Positions 28,201 to 38,286 are shown, numbered from the stretch's first letter. The stretch: DNA of 64,000 nt from Methanolobus sp. (GCF_016278385.1 NZ_JADQBY010000004.1:26298-90297); one strand, 5' to 3'. Program-made: numbers and translations. The notes: generated from the sequence alone by a model not told the origin.

Positions 28201-29513
28201 AAGTCCTCATCATAGGCGGTACCGGCGAAATGGGACAGTGGTTCACACCTTTTTTCAAGAACCACGGTTACGAAGTTGTCGTGTGGGGCAGCAGCGGGAA
28301 GATTGAGGTTGCCGAACGAATGGGAGTCGAGTTTGCCAATGACCTTGATGCTGCAATAAGCACCGGCGATATTGTTATTGTAACAGTACCCATCAATATT
28401 ACCGAGAAGATCATCAGTGAAACTGCACCTAAAATGAAGAGTGGAAGCCTGCTTATGGATTTCACATCACTTAAGGTCGGACCCACTGATGCCATGAAGA
28501 AGTATGCTCCCAAAGACGTGGAGATACTCGGCACCCACCCAATGTTCGGACCTTCGATACCAAGTCTGCACGGACAGATCTTCATTTTAACACCAATTAA
28601 CGGACGATGTGAAAAATGGTTCCCTGTGATGCGCTCACTTTTTGAGGATAACGGGGCACACATCGAAGTTATCACCCCCGCAGAGCACGACAGATTTGTT
28701 TCCGTAGTGCAGGGACTAACTCACTTTGCTTACATTACCATAGGAACCACATTTGACAGTCTTGATTTCAGTGTGAACGAATCAAGGAGGTTCATGAGTC
28801 CGGTTTACGACATCATGCTTGATTTCGTTGGCAGGATACTGGGACAAAATCCATACCTCTACGCATACATCCAGATGGAGAATCCTGAAGTCCTTAAAGT
28901 GCATGATGCTTTCATGCAACAGTGCAAGGAAATGTCCGCAATTGTCAGAAAAAAGGATGTTGAAGCATTCACAACTAAAATGAGAGATGCTGCCATTCAT
29001 TTTGGAGATACGGCATCAGCACTTCGCCGCTCGGACAAGCTAATAAACTCGAAAATAGCCGAGTTCGACGAACTGATCGATTCCATTGGTATGGAAAGAG
29101 GACTCAAACACATATACTCCAATATTGTACACGTAGGAATAGTAAAAAAAGTCACTCCAAGAAGTGTAGTCCTCTTCATAGGTAATCGGCTAGTGCCCCT
29201 AAAAATGGAGAATTTGCGCCTCCTTTCCACAGAGGAACTCAAAAGATGGAAAAAAGAGATATTGAGACACCATACAAGAGATATCTCAGTACTTATCCCA
29301 CAAGGGTCAAACCCCGAGACTATTTGTAATATAATCGCCTGCAATGATAATATTATTTCTGTAAGGAAAATCGACACATACACCGGAGTGAAAGGAACAG
29401 ACAAGATCAGTGTAACTTACCGTGTCAACATAACCGGAGATTCTGACGCAGGAAAGGTGAACGATAAGATCGTGGAGCAGCTTTGCGGCATAGGCTGTAA
29501 ACTCAGAACTTAA
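28197..29513 (+). CDS. tyrA: Prephenate dehydrogenase with C-terminal extension
   Basis: NAD(P)-dependent oxidative decarboxylation of prephenate in tyrosine synthesis. TTG start overlapping aroE; Rossmann motif IGGTGEMGQW at 5-14; GTHPMFGPSIPS and the helical dimerisation domain (about 165-290) follow. Residues about 300-438 are an extra domain with an ACT-like pattern (ISVLIPQGSNPETICNII), possibly for feedback control, though this is inference. Last gene of the operon; shikimate kinase, EPSP synthase and chorismate synthase are elsewhere. Confidence 0.92.
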   Translation: MKVLIIGGTGEMGQWFTPFFKNHGYEVVVWGSSGKIEVAERMGVEFANDLDAAISTGDIVIVTVPINITEKIISETAPKMKSGSLLMDFTSLKVGPTDAMKKYAPKDVEILGTHPMFGPSIPSLHGQIFILTPINGRCEKWFPVMRSLFEDNGAHIEVITPAEHDRFVSVVQGLTHFAYITIGTTFDSLDFSVNESRRFMSPVYDIMLDFVGRILGQNPYLYAYIQMENPEVLKVHDAFMQQCKEMSAIVRKKDVEAFTTKMRDAAIHFGDTASALRRSDKLINSKIAEFDELIDSIGMERGLKHIYSNIVHVGIVKKVTPRSVVLFIGNRLVPLKMENLRLLSTEELKRWKKEILRHHTRDISVLIPQGSNPETICNIIACNDNIISVRKIDTYTGVKGTDKISVTYRVNITGDSDAGKVNDKIVEQLCGIGCKLRT

Positions 29514-29574
29514 TGCGCCTTATAAATGAATTTTAGGTTAATTGCTTCCATTTTCTAACAATTTATCAGGGTAA

Positions 29575-29617
29575 ACGTTATCAGGCATCTGAACCTACAT
29601 CAAGTAAGTGATAACGT
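29575..29617 (+). promoter_or_regulatory. Inverted repeat overlapping the start of the next gene
   Basis: ACGTTATCA at 29575-29583 and its reverse complement TGATAACGT at 29609-29617, with 25 bases between. The right arm covers the GTG at 29616. TTATCAGG is also directly repeated at 29564 and 29579. Could be an operator or a start-masking hairpin. Confidence 0.4.
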
Positions 29618-29906
29618 GAAAGGTTCATCCCCAAGCCCCCAACAATATAACCTGGTCTATAAGATTGGTATCTTTTTTACCGCTGCTTTCGGACTGTACC
29701 TTGGAATATCGGGGCTTTACCTCATAATAACGGATAGGAACTTCATAGCTGGCATACCACTCTTCATTGCCGCAATACTGATAGCACCCCCGCCAATAGG
29801 CATATACAAAATGGTGAAAGATAAATTCAATGTAGACCTTTCAATGGCCTTACGGATGATAATTGCAACCCTGATGCTGTTCATTGCATGGTTGAATCTG
29901 CGCTGA
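29616..29906 (+). CDS. Membrane protein of 96 residues, function unknown
   Basis: GTG start. Three predicted membrane helices (about 15-35, 42-62, 76-94) with short loops. No family recognised. Convergent with tpiA. Confidence 0.6.
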   Translation: MKGSSPSPQQYNLVYKIGIFFTAAFGLYLGISGLYLIITDRNFIAGIPLFIAAILIAPPPIGIYKMVKDKFNVDLSMALRMIIATLMLFIAWLNLR

Positions 29907-29928
29907 AAAACAAGTAAGAAAAAAATAA

Positions 29929-30597
29929 TCAGACCTTGCTCACAAGGTCCTCAAGCGCAGCCTTAGGATCTGCTGCCTTCACAATACCCGACGCCAGCAG
30001 GACACCGACTGAACCAAGTTCAAGAGCTGCTGCAAGGTCTTCCCCTTTTGAGATACCTGCGCCACAGAGAACCTGTACTGCCGGGTTGATTCTCTTGACC
30101 GCTTCAACAGAACCCGTTACAACCCCAGGGTCTGCTTGTGATACAGGAATACCGGAACCGATGAGCTCGGGCGGTTCAACTGCTACATAGTCAGGACCAA
30201 GGGCTGCTGCTGCTGCTGAAGTTGCAATGTTGTTGGTACAGACTATTGTTTTAAGGCCTGCGCCTTTTGCAATAGTGATGGATGCATCGATGTTTGCAAG
30301 TGTAAGACGGCATTCTGAATGATTGATGAGGGTTCCAACTGCGCCTGCGTCTTTGATCGACTGAACAAATGCGCTTCCTGTAAAGCTGCCCGCACCTACA
30401 GGGTCAAGGCTCTGGGAATAGACCGGCAGGTCAACCTGTGACGCAACACGGTAGATATCACAGAATTGAGGTGCAACACCAATCTCGATACCTGAATCAT
30501 CTGCAACTTCTTTACATGCCTGTGCAACCTTTACGGCGCCTTCGCCTGTACTCTCAAGATATGTCTTGAGGTTTAGGACTATCAATGTAGAACTCAA
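29929..30597 (-). CDS. tpiA: Triosephosphate isomerase (archaeal type)
   Basis: Interconverts glyceraldehyde 3-phosphate and dihydroxyacetone phosphate. 222 residues, the short tetrameric archaeal form: NLKTYLE near the start, NHSECR with the catalytic His, VAVEPPELIGSG with the catalytic Glu, and GAGISKGED near the phosphate site. A monocistronic unit ahead of Fae-Hps on the same strand order. Confidence 0.96.
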   Translation of the reverse strand: MSSTLIVLNLKTYLESTGEGAVKVAQACKEVADDSGIEIGVAPQFCDIYRVASQVDLPVYSQSLDPVGAGSFTGSAFVQSIKDAGAVGTLINHSECRLTLANIDASITIAKGAGLKTIVCTNNIATSAAAAALGPDYVAVEPPELIGSGIPVSQADPGVVTGSVEAVKRINPAVQVLCGAGISKGEDLAAALELGSVGVLLASGIVKAADPKAALEDLVSKV

Positions 30598-30736
30598 ACT
30601 CTATCACTCCAATATGAATACCACTATACGTGCAATAAATGTAGAAGTATAGATGTAAGTTCAACTATAAATATAAAAGGCAAGTGAACAGGTCAAAATA
30701 AAAGCAAAGAATAAAAGAAACTGAAAAGAAAAAAGA

Positions 30737-30760
30737 AAAACGTGTGATATCACACGTTTT
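30737..30760. terminator. Perfect 24-base palindrome at the end of fae-hps
   Basis: AAAACGTGTGATATCACACGTTTT reads the same on both strands; its right edge covers the last bases of the Fae-Hps stop. It ends in T-runs in both directions, so it can act as a terminator; operator use is possible because tpiA lies just beyond. Confidence 0.6.
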
Positions 30761-31937
30761 AGAAGTCAGTCATTACTCTGAACTGGTCAATCTCAGGGTT
30801 GTTAAGACCTTCAATGAACTTCTCTGCGACCTGCCTTACATCCTTTGCATTGGTGATTGCTCTTCCAACTACAAGAACGTCAGCACCTGCTTTGAGTGCT
30901 GCTGGCATTGTATCGATACGCACGCCACCAGCTACTGCCACAAGGATCTTTGGTGAGAGTGCCTTGATATCCTCAATGCTTCCCCATGCGTGTTCTGAGG
31001 TCTCTACATCGATACCACGGTGCAGTTCAACTACATCAGGGAATACGTCAAGCTGCTTGAGTACAGCTACAGGATCAGCACAGTTGAGTGTGTCCATGAT
31101 AGCATAGATACCTGTCTTGTGAGCTTCCTCAATCACTTTGTTCATGGTTGCTATTGGTGCAAGTGCTGAAACAACGATTGCGTCTGCGGTTGCGTCTGCC
31201 ACCATACGTGCCTCGAGGTTTCCTGTGTCCAGGGTCTTAAGGTCAGCAACTATGAATGCATCCGGGCGGACCTCTCTGAGCTTTGAGATTACGTCAACAC
31301 CATAGCGTTTGATAAGAGGTGTGCCTGCTTCAAGAATAACGTGGTCACTCTTTGGAATCTGGTTGACGATGCTAAGAATCGCACTGATGTTCGGGTTGTC
31401 AAGTGCAACCTGAAGATATGGCGGGTTCCAGAGTCTGGATACCTTAAATCCCATGATAGCATGGCCCATTCTGTCCTTCTCCTTGAGTACAGTGTCAACA
31501 TCCGGGAAACCAGCTACTGCGCGATTTACAGCGAGTTTTGCTGCTCCATAGTTGTATCTGTAGATCTTGTTGTAGTCCTTTGCATCAGGGTGGATGAACA
31601 CACTTGCAACAATAACTAGGTCTTCAATATCCATGTCACCAAATACTCCCTCTTCAAGAGCATCTGCAACAGCTTTGGATACAGCAGCCTGTGCAGGACC
31701 GAATATCAGTGCAGCCTGATCCATGTTCTTTACTGTGACTTTAGGCACAATAAGTGTTGCTGGCTTTGCAGGAAGGTTTGGACGAATAACTGAAAGCAGA
31801 GGTGTGTGACCTACTGACAATTGCGTAAAACCATTTGCGAATGCCTGGCCCACTGGACCATCTTTATTGCCGACCATAACGTCAACGTGTGCGAGTTCTG
31901 GTGCCTCGCCAATTAATGCTTCTCCGATTAGTAACAT
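30759..31937 (-). CDS. fae-hps: Bifunctional formaldehyde-activating enzyme / 3-hexulose-6-phosphate synthase
   Basis: 392 residues. Residues about 1-160 are Fae, joining formaldehyde to tetrahydromethanopterin ([30 protein letters not shown]). Residues about 175-390 are Hps, an OMPDC-type barrel ([27 protein letters not shown]). In methanogens it supplies ribulose 5-phosphate from hexulose phosphate and recaptures the formaldehyde on H4MPT. The ATG at 31937 follows GAGTGAGA; an in-frame GTG three codons upstream is less likely. A second Hps is at 4540-5820. Confidence 0.96.
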   Translation of the reverse strand: MLLIGEALIGEAPELAHVDVMVGNKDGPVGQAFANGFTQLSVGHTPLLSVIRPNLPAKPATLIVPKVTVKNMDQAALIFGPAQAAVSKAVADALEEGVFGDMDIEDLVIVASVFIHPDAKDYNKIYRYNYGAAKLAVNRAVAGFPDVDTVLKEKDRMGHAIMGFKVSRLWNPPYLQVALDNPNISAILSIVNQIPKSDHVILEAGTPLIKRYGVDVISKLREVRPDAFIVADLKTLDTGNLEARMVADATADAIVVSALAPIATMNKVIEEAHKTGIYAIMDTLNCADPVAVLKQLDVFPDVVELHRGIDVETSEHAWGSIEDIKALSPKILVAVAGGVRIDTMPAALKAGADVLVVGRAITNAKDVRQVAEKFIEGLNNPEIDQFRVMTDF

Positions 31938-31950
31938 GATTCTCACTCGT

Positions 31951-32106
31951 ATATATATATAGTAAATATCAATTTGTTTACAATTTATTTATTAGTTAAT
32001 TAATGCTATTTGCTGGTATGAAATTTATCAGTTCTCGTGCAAAACCAGCACTTTTTATATTAGAGTTACGGCATAAAACACAAGATTTGTGCTTTATATA
32101 GTATAT
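31951..32106 (-). promoter_or_regulatory. Upstream region of fae-hps with two TATA-like boxes
   Basis: A TATATATATA run lies within 25 bases of the start codon, which would give an almost leaderless mRNA. A second box reading ATACTATATAAAGC on the minus strand lies near 32090-32106 and would give a leader of about 140 bases. I cannot choose between them. No gene seen in this 215-base gap. Confidence 0.35.
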
Positions 32107-32152
32107 GGCAATAAATAGTTTGTTGAAACTGTGGTTTTTAGCTTTAAAAGAG

Positions 32153-32764
32153 TCAGATAATCTTTGGACAGATATCGTCCATAATACACCCATCACATTT
32201 CGGACCCACCGGACGACACACATTCTGCCCGAACAGAACCATAAGCCCATTTATGTCCTTCCAGTCATCCTTTGAAACCACTTTTTCAAGCTCTTTTTCC
32301 GTTTCATCAGGCTCCGAGGTTTCAACCAGACCCATACGATTGGATATCCGGTGTACATGTGTATCCACTGCAATGACATCCTGCTCAAATCCATACCCAA
32401 GCACGCAGTTGGCAGTCTTCCTGCCCACGCCGGGAAGTTTGAGAAGCTCATTCATACTGTCGGGGACAACTCCACTATAATCCTGTAAAACGATGCGGGA
32501 AATATCAATGATACGCTGGGCTTTCACCCTGTAGAAACCCACATTCCTTATCAGTTCCTGTATCTCATCCACGTCTGCCTCTGCCATTTGCTGAACTGTG
32601 CCAAATACACTGAAAAGCTTCTTCGTTGTCGGGATAGTCACATCATCACGGGTACGCTGAGACAGGACAGTGGATATCAGAAGATAGAAAGGATCACGGT
32701 TAATGTGAAAATAACCATTCGGATACAGTTCCCTGAGGCGTGAGACTACATCTTCGACGTACAT
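32153..32764 (-). CDS. nth: Endonuclease III (DNA glycosylase/AP lyase)
   Basis: Removes oxidised pyrimidines. From the ATG at 32764 it has 203 residues: helix-hairpin-helix LPGVGRKTA with the catalytic Lys, Asp in VDTHVHR, and the 4Fe-4S site Cys-x6-Cys-x2-Cys-x5-Cys at the C-terminus (CRPVGPKCDGCIMDDIC). A start at 32836 adds 24 hydrophobic residues not typical of the family. Confidence 0.95.
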   Translation of the reverse strand: MYVEDVVSRLRELYPNGYFHINRDPFYLLISTVLSQRTRDDVTIPTTKKLFSVFGTVQQMAEADVDEIQELIRNVGFYRVKAQRIIDISRIVLQDYSGVVPDSMNELLKLPGVGRKTANCVLGYGFEQDVIAVDTHVHRISNRMGLVETSEPDETEKELEKVVSKDDWKDINGLMVLFGQNVCRPVGPKCDGCIMDDICPKII

Positions 32765-32860
32765 CAAATGAGTGAAAAACGTCAGGATATAAAATGCTTT
32801 GCAATGGAGTATTGAAAAATGAAAAACAGGGACCAATAATTAAAAAAGAGCAGCAAGACA

Positions 32861-34849
32861 CTATTCACCTGGAACTATACTTTTGTTCATATCTTCAATA
32901 TTAGTTATGGAGCACGGAGGTAATATCACATGGACAGTTGTTCCTGAACTCTCTTCACTTTCGATCCATATTTTACCACCATGGATTTCAGCAATGGTTT
33001 TGCTCACATATAGCCCAAGCCCGCTTCCACCATACTTTCTTGACATGGACCCATCTATCTGATAAAAACGCCTGAAAATATTAGACAATTCATGCTTGGG
33101 TATGCCTATACCTGAATCTTTGACAATGATATGGACATTGTCCTGATCCTTAAATGCACTCACCAGAACTTTTGACCCATCAGGACTGAACTTGATAGCA
33201 TTATCAATTATGGACCTGAAAAGATAAGGTATGTACTCCACATCCCCGTTTATCAGGGGCAAGTTATCCTCAATATCAACCAGAAGAATCAAATCCTTGT
33301 CCTGTGACCTGAATTTGAAATAATCGATCACTTTGTTCAAACTGTCAACTATTCTGATAGGTTCCAGCCTGTAATGCACCTTGCCGGATTTTACAATGCT
33401 CATGTATATCATTGAATCCATCAGAAAGCTCAGCTGGTCATATTTTTCAAGGACTGTTTTCATAGCATTTTTCTGTTTGGAGTTAAGCGGCCCCAGAACT
33501 TCATCATAAACAAGTTCACTGTAACCTTTTATCGAGATAAGGGGAGTTTTTATTTCATGACTTAAGTTAGAGATGAATTCATTTTTCATCTGATCAAGGG
33601 ATTTGAGTGCCTCATTCTTGTCTGCCAGTTCTTCGACATACACACCGATTTCCTTTTCAGCTTTTTTCCTATCAGAAATATCACGGGAAACTCCAAGAAA
33701 AAACTGGAAATTGCCATCATCATCATAAACAGGGTTCGCAACCGTTTCCGTCCACACACGGTGCCCGTCCCTGTGAAACTGCTCTATCTCATAAATCTCA
33801 GAATATTGACCTGCGCCAGCTTCTAATTTACTATAAAACCTGTTCATTGCCTCAACGATCGTCTTCTTGTGCTCTGGTGGGAAGATATCATCAAATGTCT
33901 GCTGAGCGACTTCTTGAGGTGTGTACCCGCGCAATTTGAAAACAGAAGGACTGGTATAGTTGAACTTACCATCCGGAGTGAGAGTCCATATCACATCATT
34001 TGCACTTTCAGTGAGAAGACGGAACTTCTCCTCTGAGGCTTTTAGTTTCATTGTTGCCAGCCTCTCATCAGTTACATCTGAACCAGAACTCAGGATCTCT
34101 AAAATATCACCATTAACGTCTCTGAAATAATTATTATTCCAGCAAATAATCCTTTTTTCTCCTTTTTTTGTGAGGATGCAGCTTTCAAACTCTTTAACCT
34201 CATCGATGTTATCTCCCATTGCATTGATGAACACAGAGGAAAAAAGGTCTCTGTTTTCCGGTGGGACGACCTTTTTAATCCAATTATTACCAATTAGTTC
34301 GGATTCTTCGTATCCAAGCACCTGACAGCATTTTCTGTTCACAAGTTTTACTGTACAATCATTGTTAAAAGCAACAATCATAGAGCCCGCTATATCAAGA
34401 TAATTTTGTGCCCTGTCCCTCTCAAAGATAAGCTCATCATATAGCTGCTTATTTTTTATCAGGGTATTTACGCGAGTAAGTACTTCCAATCTCTCAATTG
34501 GTTTTACAAGAAATTCATCAGCACCTGCTTCAAGCCCTATTATCTTGTCATCCAGTGTTGAAAGAGCAGTAACCATAACAACTGGTAAAAACTGAGTAGA
34601 ACGGGAGGATTTAATCCTGCGGCACACTTCATAGCCATTCATACCAGGCATCATTACGTCAAGTAAAACAAGGTCGATGTGTTCAGAGTTCAGAATAGCA
34701 AGCGCATCTTTCCCATTATAGGCTGCGAATGTAATGTATTTATCCGAAAGAATCGTTTCCAAGAGATTGACGTTAAGATAATCATCATCAACGACCAATA
34801 TTGTATGCACAGGTTTGTTGTCCATGAATTGAGAAAACTTGTATGCCAC
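32861..34849 (-). CDS. Hybrid sensor histidine kinase: receiver, two PAS domains, HisKA, HATPase
   Basis: 662 residues without membrane helices. N-terminal receiver domain with phospho-acceptor Asp64 (LLDVMMPGMNG) and the conserved Lys in VKPIE; PAS domains near 140-265 and 270-395 (the second with SRDISDRKKAE); HisKA box NLSHEIKTPLISI; HATPase with DSGIGIP and GGSGLGLYVSK. A receiver in front of sensors suggests it is itself a target of another kinase. Cytoplasmic signalling role; input unknown. Confidence 0.9.
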   Translation of the reverse strand: MAYKFSQFMDNKPVHTILVVDDDYLNVNLLETILSDKYITFAAYNGKDALAILNSEHIDLVLLDVMMPGMNGYEVCRRIKSSRSTQFLPVVMVTALSTLDDKIIGLEAGADEFLVKPIERLEVLTRVNTLIKNKQLYDELIFERDRAQNYLDIAGSMIVAFNNDCTVKLVNRKCCQVLGYEESELIGNNWIKKVVPPENRDLFSSVFINAMGDNIDEVKEFESCILTKKGEKRIICWNNNYFRDVNGDILEILSSGSDVTDERLATMKLKASEEKFRLLTESANDVIWTLTPDGKFNYTSPSVFKLRGYTPQEVAQQTFDDIFPPEHKKTIVEAMNRFYSKLEAGAGQYSEIYEIEQFHRDGHRVWTETVANPVYDDDGNFQFFLGVSRDISDRKKAEKEIGVYVEELADKNEALKSLDQMKNEFISNLSHEIKTPLISIKGYSELVYDEVLGPLNSKQKNAMKTVLEKYDQLSFLMDSMIYMSIVKSGKVHYRLEPIRIVDSLNKVIDYFKFRSQDKDLILLVDIEDNLPLINGDVEYIPYLFRSIIDNAIKFSPDGSKVLVSAFKDQDNVHIIVKDSGIGIPKHELSNIFRRFYQIDGSMSRKYGGSGLGLYVSKTIAEIHGGKIWIESEESSGTTVHVILPPCSITNIEDMNKSIVPGE

Positions 34850-35007
34850 GACTAAAGTATACTTTTTGGTTAGCGATTCAATTTAATTCCAATAGCACAT
34901 AAGAATGTATTATTTCAACACAGAAACATAGAATGTATTAATATATAAATTTCATTAAGCGAATGTTAATAGTTGCTGTGGACAAAACATAAAAAAGGAC
35001 CTTAAAA

Positions 35008-35472
35008 ATGATTGATTTTCTTTTAGAGTTGATAGATGAACACGCTTTTATGGGTCTGTTTATAGCGAGCTTTCTTGCCTCTACAATCCTGCCATTGGGT
35101 TCTGAAGCTTTTGTTGTGTTATTAATTAGCAGGGGATTTGATGCTTTTCCAGTTGTAATGGTAGCTTCAATTGGCAATTATCTGGGAGCATGCACCACAT
35201 ATTATATAGGGCTGCGAGGAAGAACTGATATTATCGAAAGGTTCTTTTCGATATCCAAAGAGCAACTTCAAAAAACGGATGAATTGTTTTCAAAATACGG
35301 ATCATTTTTGCTGTTTTTCACATGGCTACCCCTGATAGGAGATGCAATTGCAGCAGTCGGAGGAGTGCTTAAACTGGATTTCAAGGTGTTTTCATTTTAT
35401 GTGTTCCTGGGAAAACTGGCAAGATATATTATACTTACATATATTACAATAAATACATTGTCATTTTTTTAA
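35008..35472 (+). CDS. DedA/YqaA-like (VTT domain) membrane protein
   Basis: 154 residues with four to five hydrophobic segments. The signatures FLASTILPLGSEAFVV, SIGNYLGACTTYYIG and the amphipathic FFTWLPLIGDAIAAVGG match the YqaA branch of the SNARE-associated family. Some members flip lipids; the role here is unknown. Divergent from the hybrid kinase. Confidence 0.85.
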   Translation: MIDFLLELIDEHAFMGLFIASFLASTILPLGSEAFVVLLISRGFDAFPVVMVASIGNYLGACTTYYIGLRGRTDIIERFFSISKEQLQKTDELFSKYGSFLLFFTWLPLIGDAIAAVGGVLKLDFKVFSFYVFLGKLARYIILTYITINTLSFF

Positions 35473-35614
35473 TATTAATGCCAATAGAATTAGATTTATG
35501 GTAACTGAATTGTCCGAACAATTAGAGTAAAAAGGATTAACTATATATACTTCACACGTGCATATAAATAAATATATATTACCAAAGATAGTAAAACCAT
35601 TTAAAGGAATGAAA

Positions 35615-35815
35615 ATGGCACAACTAGATCTTGATGAAAAGTCACTGAAGAAAAACTCTTTGCTTATACCTGCCGCAGTGATTCTTGGAACTCTGCTGGC
35701 AATCACCGCATATACTTATCTGCCACCAACAACTGCACTAATAGGTATATTCGTAGGAACTATAGTAGTAGCATTGATTACGTATGCAGTCCTAAAAAAA
35801 AAATACCACCAGTAA
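35615..35815 (+). CDS. Small two-helix membrane protein
   Basis: 66 residues from the ATG at 35615, six bases after AAAGGA; the start at 35609 is an alternative and more distant starts lack a ribosome site. Hydrophilic N-terminus (AQLDLDEKSLKKNS) then helices at about 16-33 and 40-58. A TATA-like TATATATT precedes. No family recognised. Confidence 0.6.
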   Translation: MAQLDLDEKSLKKNSLLIPAAVILGTLLAITAYTYLPPTTALIGIFVGTIVVALITYAVLKKKYHQ

Positions 35816-35873
35816 CCTAACAGAAAAAACAACGACAGATTTATAGACCCATACACCATTTTCTCCCTGCAAA

Positions 35874-35947
35874 GGGCTCGTGGTCTAGCTGGTCATGACG
35901 TTGCCTTCACACGGCAGAGGTCGGGTGTTCGAATCTCCCCGGGCCCA
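35874..35947 (+). tRNA. tRNA-Val (CAC)
   Basis: 74 bases; acceptor GGGCTCG with CGGGCCC and A73, anticodon stem-loop TTGCC-TTCACAC-GGCAG with anticodon CAC. CCA not encoded. The T-stem has a T-T clash at 52-62 (GGGTG against CTCCC). Confidence 0.9.
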
Positions 35948-36046
35948 TCATACTTATTTTGTGATTCCAAGACGGTTATATATTATACACATATCTGGCC
36001 ATATCATGTGTCTTAAGAAAAGATTGAATGATCACTCTACTGCAGA

Positions 36047-38068
36047 CTAACCCATTTTCCCCACAGGAATGGAAAAAGTAAAAGTGCTCCCCTCACCAAC
36101 CTTGCTTTCAACCCATATCCTGCCTTCATGAAGTTCAACGAACTTCTTTGCAAGGGCAAGACCAAGACCGGTGCCTACATACTCGTTAGTAAGATAGGAA
36201 TTCAATTGTTTGAAAGGATGAAACCGTTTATCGAGATCCTCATCAGAGATACCAAATCCGGTGTCCTTCACACTAACGAGGATGACACCATCCGAGCATC
36301 TTGCATCAATCGTTACATAGCCATTCTCATGAGTGAACTTGATAGCATTACTTCCCAGATTGTACAGAATCTGCTTGAACTTGATTCTGTCTGCATTGAT
36401 AGTATCAACCTGAGAGTCGACCTTGGCATCTACTTTGATATGCTTATTCATTGAAAGAGGGGACAGCAACGTCTGAACCTCGTCAACAGCATCCGAAACA
36501 GAGAATATTTCATATTGAAGCTCCATTTTACCAGCTTCGACCTTGGATAGATCCAGTACATCATTAATAAGCTTCAGCAGATGTTTTCCAGCATCTGAGA
36601 TGTGATTTACATAACGAACCTGTCTTTCATCAAGAACACCAAAGCCCTCATCGAGAAGGATATCAGAAAAACCTATAACAGAAGTAAGTGGAGTCTTCAG
36701 TTCATGGCTCATGGTTGCCATAAACTCATCCTTACTTCTATTGGCAGCCTCTGCAACCATCTTTGCATGAAGCAGTGTATCCTCTGCCTTTTTACGCTCA
36801 CTTATATCCTCAATGGTACCTACAACAGAATTCCTTGCGGCATAATATTCTGCAATTGAATGGATGTCACGGATAGCACCATCATTTGGTCTTTTTATTT
36901 TGAACTGGATATCATATGGTATTCTTTCCCGGATAAGACTCTTCAAAGCCTCATTCATCATTGGCCGGTATTCAGGCAGTGTTACTTTTTGTATGTCGTC
37001 TATTATGAGAGTTTTTACATCCATGAGAGTTTTTACATCCAGACCATATATTCGAAAGGCCTCCTCAGAAGCAAAAACCTCACCTGAATTCAGATCAATG
37101 CTCCAACTTCCTACATGCCCTATCTTTTGTGCAGTCCTCAGTTGCATTTCTCTGGTTTTTAATTCATCTTCGGCCAGCTTACGCTCAGTAATATCGTGAA
37201 TAACAGAATACAACAGGTTTTTTGAATCAACTGTAACCGGACTGCTATAGACCTCTACATCACGGATATCCCCGTTAGCAAGCCGATGCCTGAAAATGAA
37301 ATAATTGCGTTTCTCACGGACTGCTTTTTGCATTTCAGCCTGTACTTTTTCCGAAGAGAGGATGTTAATTTCATATATTTTCTTGCCGGTCATCTCATCC
37401 TGCGACCATCCGTAATATGCACATGCCGCAATATTAGCATCGATAATGTCAGAGTTTTCAGGATCAATCAAGAGCATAACTGCCTTATTATGCTTGAATA
37501 AAGACCTGTAGGTATCTCCATTTACCTGAATGAGTTTATCAGCCCGGTTAATACCTGTAATATCCTTCAAAATAAAAATAAAAAGCTTATTTGGAGATTC
37601 TACACAAGTTGCGCTTACCTCCAGATTAAAAAGTCTGCCATCTTTTGAACGGTGAGTTAACTCAAAACGATCTTTACTCTGTTTAATGAGATCTGGTAGA
37701 GTATCAACAAAATCATCCCGGTGATCGCTTGCATCAAGATCTTTTAACGTCATCCCGAGGAGTTCAGCCCTGGAATAGCCAATTAGCTGGCAGTATGCCT
37801 CGTTTACATCCAGTATTTGTCCGTGCATGGATATACACAAATAGCCATCAATTCCATGCTCCATAACATCTTCATTGCAGGAATCAGTATCAAATTCATT
37901 TGATACTGATGATGAATCACAATCAACCGAATCTTCATTTGTCCTGACAGAGCATACATCGCCCCCATTTAGAACAGAACACTTCCCCTCTTTTTTCATT
38001 CGAACAAAACCCCGCTTTAGCAATATGTAACATTTCTGCCAGATAAAACCTTTAACTACTTGAGTCAT
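36047..38068 (-). CDS. Multi-PAS sensor histidine kinase
   Basis: Up to 673 residues; a start at 37999 (650 residues, MKKEGKCS) is equally likely. Three PAS domains (about 75-185, 190-300, 305-425) end in typical PAC strings (ITERKLAEDEL, EDISERKKAED). HisKA box MSHELKTPLTSV, HATPase with DTGFGISDED and GTGLGLALAKK. No membrane helices, no receiver. An 18-base in-frame tandem duplication is found in the third PAS domain. Input signal unknown. Confidence 0.9.
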   Translation of the reverse strand: MTQVVKGFIWQKCYILLKRGFVRMKKEGKCSVLNGGDVCSVRTNEDSVDCDSSSVSNEFDTDSCNEDVMEHGIDGYLCISMHGQILDVNEAYCQLIGYSRAELLGMTLKDLDASDHRDDFVDTLPDLIKQSKDRFELTHRSKDGRLFNLEVSATCVESPNKLFIFILKDITGINRADKLIQVNGDTYRSLFKHNKAVMLLIDPENSDIIDANIAACAYYGWSQDEMTGKKIYEINILSSEKVQAEMQKAVREKRNYFIFRHRLANGDIRDVEVYSSPVTVDSKNLLYSVIHDITERKLAEDELKTREMQLRTAQKIGHVGSWSIDLNSGEVFASEEAFRIYGLDVKTLMDVKTLIIDDIQKVTLPEYRPMMNEALKSLIRERIPYDIQFKIKRPNDGAIRDIHSIAEYYAARNSVVGTIEDISERKKAEDTLLHAKMVAEAANRSKDEFMATMSHELKTPLTSVIGFSDILLDEGFGVLDERQVRYVNHISDAGKHLLKLINDVLDLSKVEAGKMELQYEIFSVSDAVDEVQTLLSPLSMNKHIKVDAKVDSQVDTINADRIKFKQILYNLGSNAIKFTHENGYVTIDARCSDGVILVSVKDTGFGISDEDLDKRFHPFKQLNSYLTNEYVGTGLGLALAKKFVELHEGRIWVESKVGEGSTFTFSIPVGKMG
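37005..37040. repeat. 18-base tandem duplication inside the histidine kinase gene
   Basis: ATGAGAGTTTTTACATCC occurs twice with no gap, giving DVKTLM-DVKTLI in the protein. Confidence 0.85.
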
Positions 38069-38286
38069 CGTGGCAAGATTGAAAGAATTATGAAATTAAT
38101 GTATATCCACTCCATAAGGAAACTACATTCCTTGCAAGAATCTATGCAGTTGGTGTATTAAATTTGTTTTGTTTAGCACGCAAACTCAGAGCATAATAAA
38201 AATAAAATAAAACCGGATAAAACTGAAACAAATACAAGAATAGATACTAACGGAATGATCAAAAAGAAAAAAGAAGAGGATTAAAA

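Noticed and set aside
31996-32250. 84-codon minus-strand frame upstream of fae-hps
   Set aside because: Most of it overlaps the end of nth in another frame and the product is rich in Cys, Trp and Asn without pattern.
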